Assembly (NCBI GenBank): GCA_021791995.1
Contig: JAJYVN010000115.1
Coordinates: 1 to 8,959, forward strand
Direction: 5' to 3'
Origin: Bacillota bacterium
GTDB lineage: Bacteria > Bacillota > Sulfobacillia > RBS10-35 > JAJYVN01
Length of the DNA: 8,959 nt
The notes under the pieces are model-generated. The model worked only from the letters and a program-made list of their open reading frames with translations, did no database searches and was not told the DNA's origin. Shown in pieces: positions 6,712 through 8,959 of the stretch. The number at the start of each line of letters is the position of its first letter. Position 1 is the first letter of the stretch. Made by a program: the position numbers and the translations under genes.

Positions 6712-6936
6712 CTACTTAAACACAAAGGCCACGAGCACCAGAACAACGATCGGCAATGCCTCGATGATTCCGACACTGATCAAGGTTTGGGTGAAGAGGG
6801 TTGCCTGAGCCCCTGGTTGCCGCGCGATACCCTCGACATATTTGCTGGTGACAAGCCCGTCCCCGATGCCGGCTCCCACCGCTGCCAAACCAAGACCGAT
6901 TCCTACTGCAAGAACATGTGCTACCGCCGCTGTCAT
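6712..6936 (-). CDS. atpE: F1Fo-ATP synthase c subunit (proteolipid)
   Basis: Subunit c forms the rotating membrane ring. The 74-residue product is a hairpin of two membrane helices: the first (about 7-29) holds a glycine-rich packing motif GIGLGLAAVGAGIGDG, the polar loop has the F1-facing RQP (39-41), and the second helix (about 48-71) carries the ion-binding glutamate Glu59 in GIIEALPIV. The Ser/Thr that normally follows this Glu in sodium-type rings is Ala here, so I infer proton specificity. Length is typical for Bacillota. ATG 6936 lies behind a good GGGAGGATG ribosome site, stronger than those of neighbouring genes, which suits the higher copy number of c. Gaps are 72 bases from atpB and 30 bases to atpF. 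Confidence 0.97.
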   Translation of the reverse strand: MTAAVAHVLAVGIGLGLAAVGAGIGDGLVTSKYVEGIARQPGAQATLFTQTLISVGIIEALPIVVLVLVAFVFK

Positions 6937-7008
6937 TCGTCTGACATCCTCCCTCGCCGACGCGCCGCGCCGGCCCTTTGCTCGAATCCGGAATCCGCGC
7001 CTCCCGGA

Positions 7009-7710
7009 TCAGGAATGGTGCGATCCCCCCCCCAGCCCCTGCGCAATCGGGTCAGGCGAAACTTGGTTGGTATACGAGAAGGTCAGGATCATGAAGATGA
7101 AGGCCTGCACCACCCCGACGAAGAGCGTGAACAACAGTGCGGCAAGGTGCAAGAGAAAACCGCCCGAATAAAAGGCGGTGCCTCGGACCAGAATGAGCAA
7201 GAGTTGGATCAGGACCTCACCTGCGAAGATGTTGCCAAAAAGACGGAAGGAGAGCGTGATCGGCTTGGAAAGTTCCTCGACAACGGAGAAGATTAGGAAC
7301 ACATACCCGAGCACCCCGGAAACGTGAAGAAACTGTTTCCCATACTTCCCCTTGTGTCGCTTCAGGCCTGATGCGTGTACGAACACAAAGACCAGCACCG
7401 CCAGTGGCAAGGTGGTATCGAGCGTGTTCGTTGGAGCCATGTACGGCGGGATCAGGTCAAACAGGTTCGACACCAGGATGAAGAAGAGTAGCGCCAACAG
7501 AAACTCAAAGAGCAGACGGCGACTGCGATACGCCCCATCGGCGCCCTGCGCACTGACGAACCCACCGATGAACTCGATGACGACCTCCATGGCATTCTGC
7601 ATGCCACCGAGCGTCTTCCGACGGGTACCCGCAACGGCCAAGAGCCCGAGAAGCGCAACGACACCCATCACAATCCACGTCTGAACAATGGTCGTGCTGC
7701 ACTCTGACAT
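7009..7710 (-). CDS. atpB: F1Fo-ATP synthase a subunit
   Basis: Subunit a forms the two ion half-channels beside the c-ring. The 233-residue hydrophobic protein has five to six membrane helices. Its signature is LSFRLFGNIFAGE (153-165) with the essential Arg156 that faces the c-ring glutamate, plus Asn160 and Glu164. An earlier conserved block is SNLFDLIPPYMAPTNTLD (81-98), and the last helix region is FVGVVQAFIFMILTFSY (197-213) with Gln202, the family's conserved channel residue. Length is usual for Bacillota. The start ATG 7710 leaves a short N-terminus before the first helix (about 9-28); I see no strong Shine-Dalgarno site, and the 58-base gap from atpI offers no better in-frame start. 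The final ten residues are Gly/His/Ser-rich. Confidence 0.97.
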   Translation of the reverse strand: MSECSTTIVQTWIVMGVVALLGLLAVAGTRRKTLGGMQNAMEVVIEFIGGFVSAQGADGAYRSRRLLFEFLLALLFFILVSNLFDLIPPYMAPTNTLDTTLPLAVLVFVFVHASGLKRHKGKYGKQFLHVSGVLGYVFLIFSVVEELSKPITLSFRLFGNIFAGEVLIQLLLILVRGTAFYSGGFLLHLAALLFTLFVGVVQAFIFMILTFSYTNQVSPDPIAQGLGGGSHHS

Positions 7711-7768
7711 ATGGAACCAGTGCCAGTACGTTCCGTTACATGCGAGTGAAACCCCTGATAGGCTCAGT

Positions 7769-8131
7769 TCAGCCGTTCACCTCCCGCAACCGCCGAATGG
7801 TCCACGCGCAAAGCGGCAAAAAGAACGTCAGTAAAGCCCAAGCCATGCCCTGCCCAGCCGAGTGCGGCCACAATCGCGCAGCCACCAGGAACGCCGCCAG
7901 CACGAAGACCAGTCGCGTCGCTCCCCCGACCTGTGCCGCCGCCGCCGCGCGCTCCGGCGTCAAGCGTTCCACCGCGCGCATACGCCGCTCCAAAAGCCAT
8001 ACATATACGCTGCCCACGAACAGTCCGACCGCGAGCCCCGCCATGGCCGGGGTCGGCCCAAACGGCGCCGCCGCCCCTAGCGCGATGGCCAATCCCCACC
8101 ACAGGAGCAGGGTGCGGTGGCGGGCGCTCAT
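7769..8131 (-). CDS. atpI: ATP synthase protein I (AtpI)
   Basis: This 120-residue membrane protein starts with MSARHRTLLLWWGLAIALG. Hydrophobic segments lie at about 8-25, 28-47, 72-86 and 95-111, the four-helix plan of AtpI, separated by a basic middle loop ERRMRAVERLTPERAAAAAQ (48-67). AtpI proteins help assemble or stabilise the c-ring and are reported to work with AtpZ in magnesium/calcium handling; sequence conservation is low, so the call leans on topology and on position directly before atpB. The start ATG overlaps the stop of the upstream gene in ATGA (8128-8131), so the pair is translationally coupled. The same frame stays open upstream to 8401, but that extension is hydrophilic and overlaps the upstream gene out of frame, so I exclude it. 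Confidence 0.85.
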   Translation of the reverse strand: MSARHRTLLLWWGLAIALGAAAPFGPTPAMAGLAVGLFVGSVYVWLLERRMRAVERLTPERAAAAAQVGGATRLVFVLAAFLVAARLWPHSAGQGMAWALLTFFLPLCAWTIRRLREVNG

Positions 8132-8352
8132 CGCTTTTGGGATCCGCCTCCCACAAGCCGCACCATCTCGACCACGAACACCGTAAATCCAACCCCCAGA
8201 CCGAGGAGTAGTCCGATGATCGTGAATAACGGGGCGGTGTGCAGTCGCCCGTCCATCCATCGCCCGCCGAGCACGCCACCCGTGGTCAACAGGGCCAGAA
8301 AACAACCGAAGGATGTCGCCACCCCAACGGCCCGCCACGCTGACTGCCCCAC
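8128..8352 (-). CDS. AtpZ-like small membrane protein (AtpZ/AtpI family)
   Basis: The first gene of the operon encodes about 74 residues with two membrane helices (about 8-30 and 41-63) joined by GGRWMDGRLHTAPLFT. This loop pattern, G-x-W-x-D-x-x-L-x-T-x-P-x-F, is characteristic of the AtpZ/AtpR-type proteins encoded ahead of atpI in many Bacillota, where they are linked to divalent-cation supply and c-ring assembly. I choose GTG 8352 because GGGAGGGTG lies at an ideal distance and little hydrophilic sequence then precedes the first helix; an in-frame GTG at 8409 would give 93 residues, adding a Cys- and Arg-containing leader with no homology I recognise. It ends in an ATGA overlap with atpI. 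Family membership is fairly sure; the exact role is inferred. Confidence 0.8.
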   Translation of the reverse strand: MGQSAWRAVGVATSFGCFLALLTTGGVLGGRWMDGRLHTAPLFTIIGLLLGLGVGFTVFVVEMVRLVGGGSQKR

Positions 8353-8443
8353 TGCTGCACCCTCCCACGGGTCGAGGGCGCCCCGTGCCGATCGACAGCA
8401 CTCGACCACATAAAAACGGCGCCTCGATGGGCGTACCTTGGGC

Positions 8444-8473
8444 AGTTTAGCACGGACGCAGATGTTCGGTCAA
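8444..8473 (-). promoter_or_regulatory. Predicted sigma-A-type promoter of the atp operon
   Basis: On the minus strand TTGACC (8473-8468) stands as a -35 box, 18 bases before TAAACT (8449-8444). The -10 box is preceded by TGC, an extended -10 element. Five of six bases match at -35 and four of six at -10. Transcription would start near 8437, giving a leader of about 85 bases before GTG 8352. It is the only good promoter-like sequence I find between the IS66 fragment and the first atp gene. Confidence 0.55.
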
Positions 8474-8478
8474 CGAAC
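8464..8478. promoter_or_regulatory. Inverted repeat over the -35 box (possible operator)
   Basis: GTTCG (8464-8468) and CGAAC (8474-8478) form a perfect inverted repeat with a five-base spacer that covers most of the -35 hexamer. A dimeric repressor could bind here and block the promoter. No known regulator is implied by the sequence, and a five-base half-site can arise by chance. Confidence 0.3.
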
Positions 8479-8498
8479 TTCTCGAGTAACTCCTCAGG

Positions 8499-8598
8499 TC
8501 CCCCCCGTTCGGGCGGGGAATCCGGTACGGGACAATCTGACGAGGGTGTAGTAGCCGTACGTCACCCGGATGCCGCCGGGGGCGGAGCGTGATCACGC
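8499..8598. repeat. Cluster of inverted repeats between atp promoter and IS66 fragment
   Basis: Four inverted repeats fill this 100-base stretch. A G/C-rich hairpin at 8499-8519 has a GTTC loop and one bulge. A larger nested repeat pairs TCCGG (8521-8525) with CCGGA (8566-8570) and, inside it, GTACGG (8525-8530) with CCGTAC (8555-8560). A short stem CCGCC (8573-8577) with GGCGG (8581-8585) follows. Last is a perfect 12-base palindrome GCGTGATCACGC (8587-8598), right before the ATG at 8602. The left end of the IS66-type element probably lies somewhere in 8540-8560, but I cannot fix its terminal repeat. Confidence 0.4.
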
Positions 8599-8601
8599 CG
8601 T

Positions 8602-8959
8602 ATGGACCGACCGAGCAGGGAAGAGATCATCGGTTTGTGCGCCACGACGCCGGAGCAGGTGGCCGACCTGGTGGTCACGCTCTATCAGCAGGTGGACTTG
8701 CTGCAGCAGCAGCTCCAGAGCTTGCAGACGCGGGTCCGAGAACTGCAGCGACGGCTGGGCCTCAACAGCAGTCCCCCCATGCCGGCTTGGTCGGCAAGGG
8801 GGACTGTCGAGCAAAGAGATGCCCTCCGGAGGGCGACAGATGCACGAACGCCCTCGGCGTTCCGAATTACCGCTCGTGTTCTTATAGTCTTTTATTTCCG
8901 GCTACTGCCGGTTTCCTATTGGAACGTTCCTGCTTCGCAGCAGCCGGTTTCACCAGGCC
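8602..8959 (+). pseudogene. IS66-family TnpC transposase, N-terminal fragment running off the window
   Basis: The frame opens with ATG 8602 and encodes MDRPSREEIIGLC, a helical Gln/Leu-rich coiled coil (VTLYQQVDLLQQQLQSLQTR, about residues 28-47), then VRELQRRLGLNSS (48-60). This is the typical start of IS66 TnpC transposases, where the next residues should be NSS-PPSSDG followed by a basic proline-rich stretch and the zinc finger. Here only SSPP remains and homology is lost (MPAWSARGTVEQ...). The frame stays open to the window end (119 codons), but the part after about codon 61 has no transposase character and coincides with strong hairpins (8770-8862). It looks like a broken copy, either internally deleted or interrupted. 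A palindrome rather than a clear Shine-Dalgarno site directly precedes the ATG. It is divergent from the atp operon. Confidence 0.65.
8770..8862. repeat. Three consecutive strong hairpins at the IS66 breakpoint
   Basis: Hairpin 1 pairs AGTCCCCC (8770-8777) with GGGGGACT (8798-8805) and, after a small internal loop, TGCCG (8780-8784) with CGGCA (8792-8796). Hairpin 2 pairs CTGTCG (8804-8809) with CGACAG (8834-8839) around an inner 14-base palindrome GCCCTCCGGAGGGC (8821-8834). Hairpin 3 is GAACGCC (8846-8852) with GGCGTTC (8856-8862), loop CTC. A further stem CCGGC/GCCGG lies at 8898-8911. Hairpins 1 and 2 share two bases and so may be alternatives. The first stem starts exactly where IS66 homology fades, so it may be the end of another inserted element or part of a structured RNA. 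Confidence 0.5.

Noticed and set aside
6103..7296. Open frame of 397 codons on the plus strand
   Set aside because: It lies antisense to atpB, atpE, atpF and atpH, which are certain. Its product is a charged low-complexity sequence with no family signature, typical of antisense shadows in GC-rich genes.
8132..8401. N-terminal extension of the atpI frame up to 8401
   Set aside because: The extension overlaps the AtpZ-like gene out of frame and is hydrophilic. The ATG at 8131 in an ATGA overlap gives a normal AtpI length.
8464..8478. LexA (SOS) box of the Gram-positive CGAAC-N4-GTTCG type
   Set aside because: The half-sites are in the opposite order (GTTCG then CGAAC) and the spacer is five bases, so it does not match the LexA operator.
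8907..8951. Repeated GCCGGTTTC at 8907 and 8943 as the start of a CRISPR array
   Set aside because: Only nine bases are repeated, just two copies are seen, and the spacing of 36 bases with internal palindromes does not show a repeat-spacer pattern before the window ends.

Overview
The window is dominated by one complete F1Fo-ATP synthase operon. It lies entirely on the minus strand and is transcribed from about 8440 down to 1080. The order is atpZ-like, atpI, atpB (a), atpE (c), atpF (b), atpH (delta), atpA (alpha), atpG (gamma), atpD (beta), atpC (epsilon), then a small MIP18/DUF59-family gene (Fe-S or metal-centre assembly type). All eight classical subunits keep their diagnostic residues, and gaps between genes are short or are 4-base ATGA overlaps, so it reads as a single working transcription unit.

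The host is probably a high-GC (roughly 60%) member of the Bacillota. The atpZ-atpI-atpBEFHAGDC order, an alpha subunit starting with the Gram-positive-like SIRPEEIS, and the a- and c-subunit sequences recall Alicyclobacillus-, Kyrpidia- or Sulfobacillus-like lineages. This is inference from protein style and is not a firm assignment.

Region by region: 1-272 has no convincing gene but carries two small hairpins. 273-967 is a graveyard of plus-strand transposase pieces: an IS21-type IstA N-terminus with a stop and frameshift, directly followed by a TnpB (IS200/IS605) relic that keeps a RuvC-I-like segment, a zinc-ribbon and a RuvC-III-like segment. 968-1079 holds two hairpins and no clear terminator. 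1080-8352 is the atp operon. A sigma-A-type promoter sits at 8444-8473, with an inverted repeat over its -35 box. 8499-8601 is rich in inverted repeats. From 8602 to the end a plus-strand frame starts as an IS66 TnpC transposase, loses homology at about codon 57, and runs into a cluster of hairpins.

Functionally, Fo (a, b, c) carries ions across the membrane, probably protons, because the c subunit lacks the hydroxyl residue that normally follows the ion-binding Glu at Na+ sites. F1 (alpha, beta, gamma, delta, epsilon) makes ATP. AtpI and the AtpZ-like protein are small membrane helpers of c-ring assembly and divalent cation handling. The most unusual point in the operon is the epsilon subunit, about 91-96 residues long. 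It stops after the N-terminal beta-barrel and lacks the C-terminal helical hairpin that normally inhibits ATP hydrolysis. Mobile-element debris borders the operon on both sides; otherwise this is an ordinary housekeeping locus.
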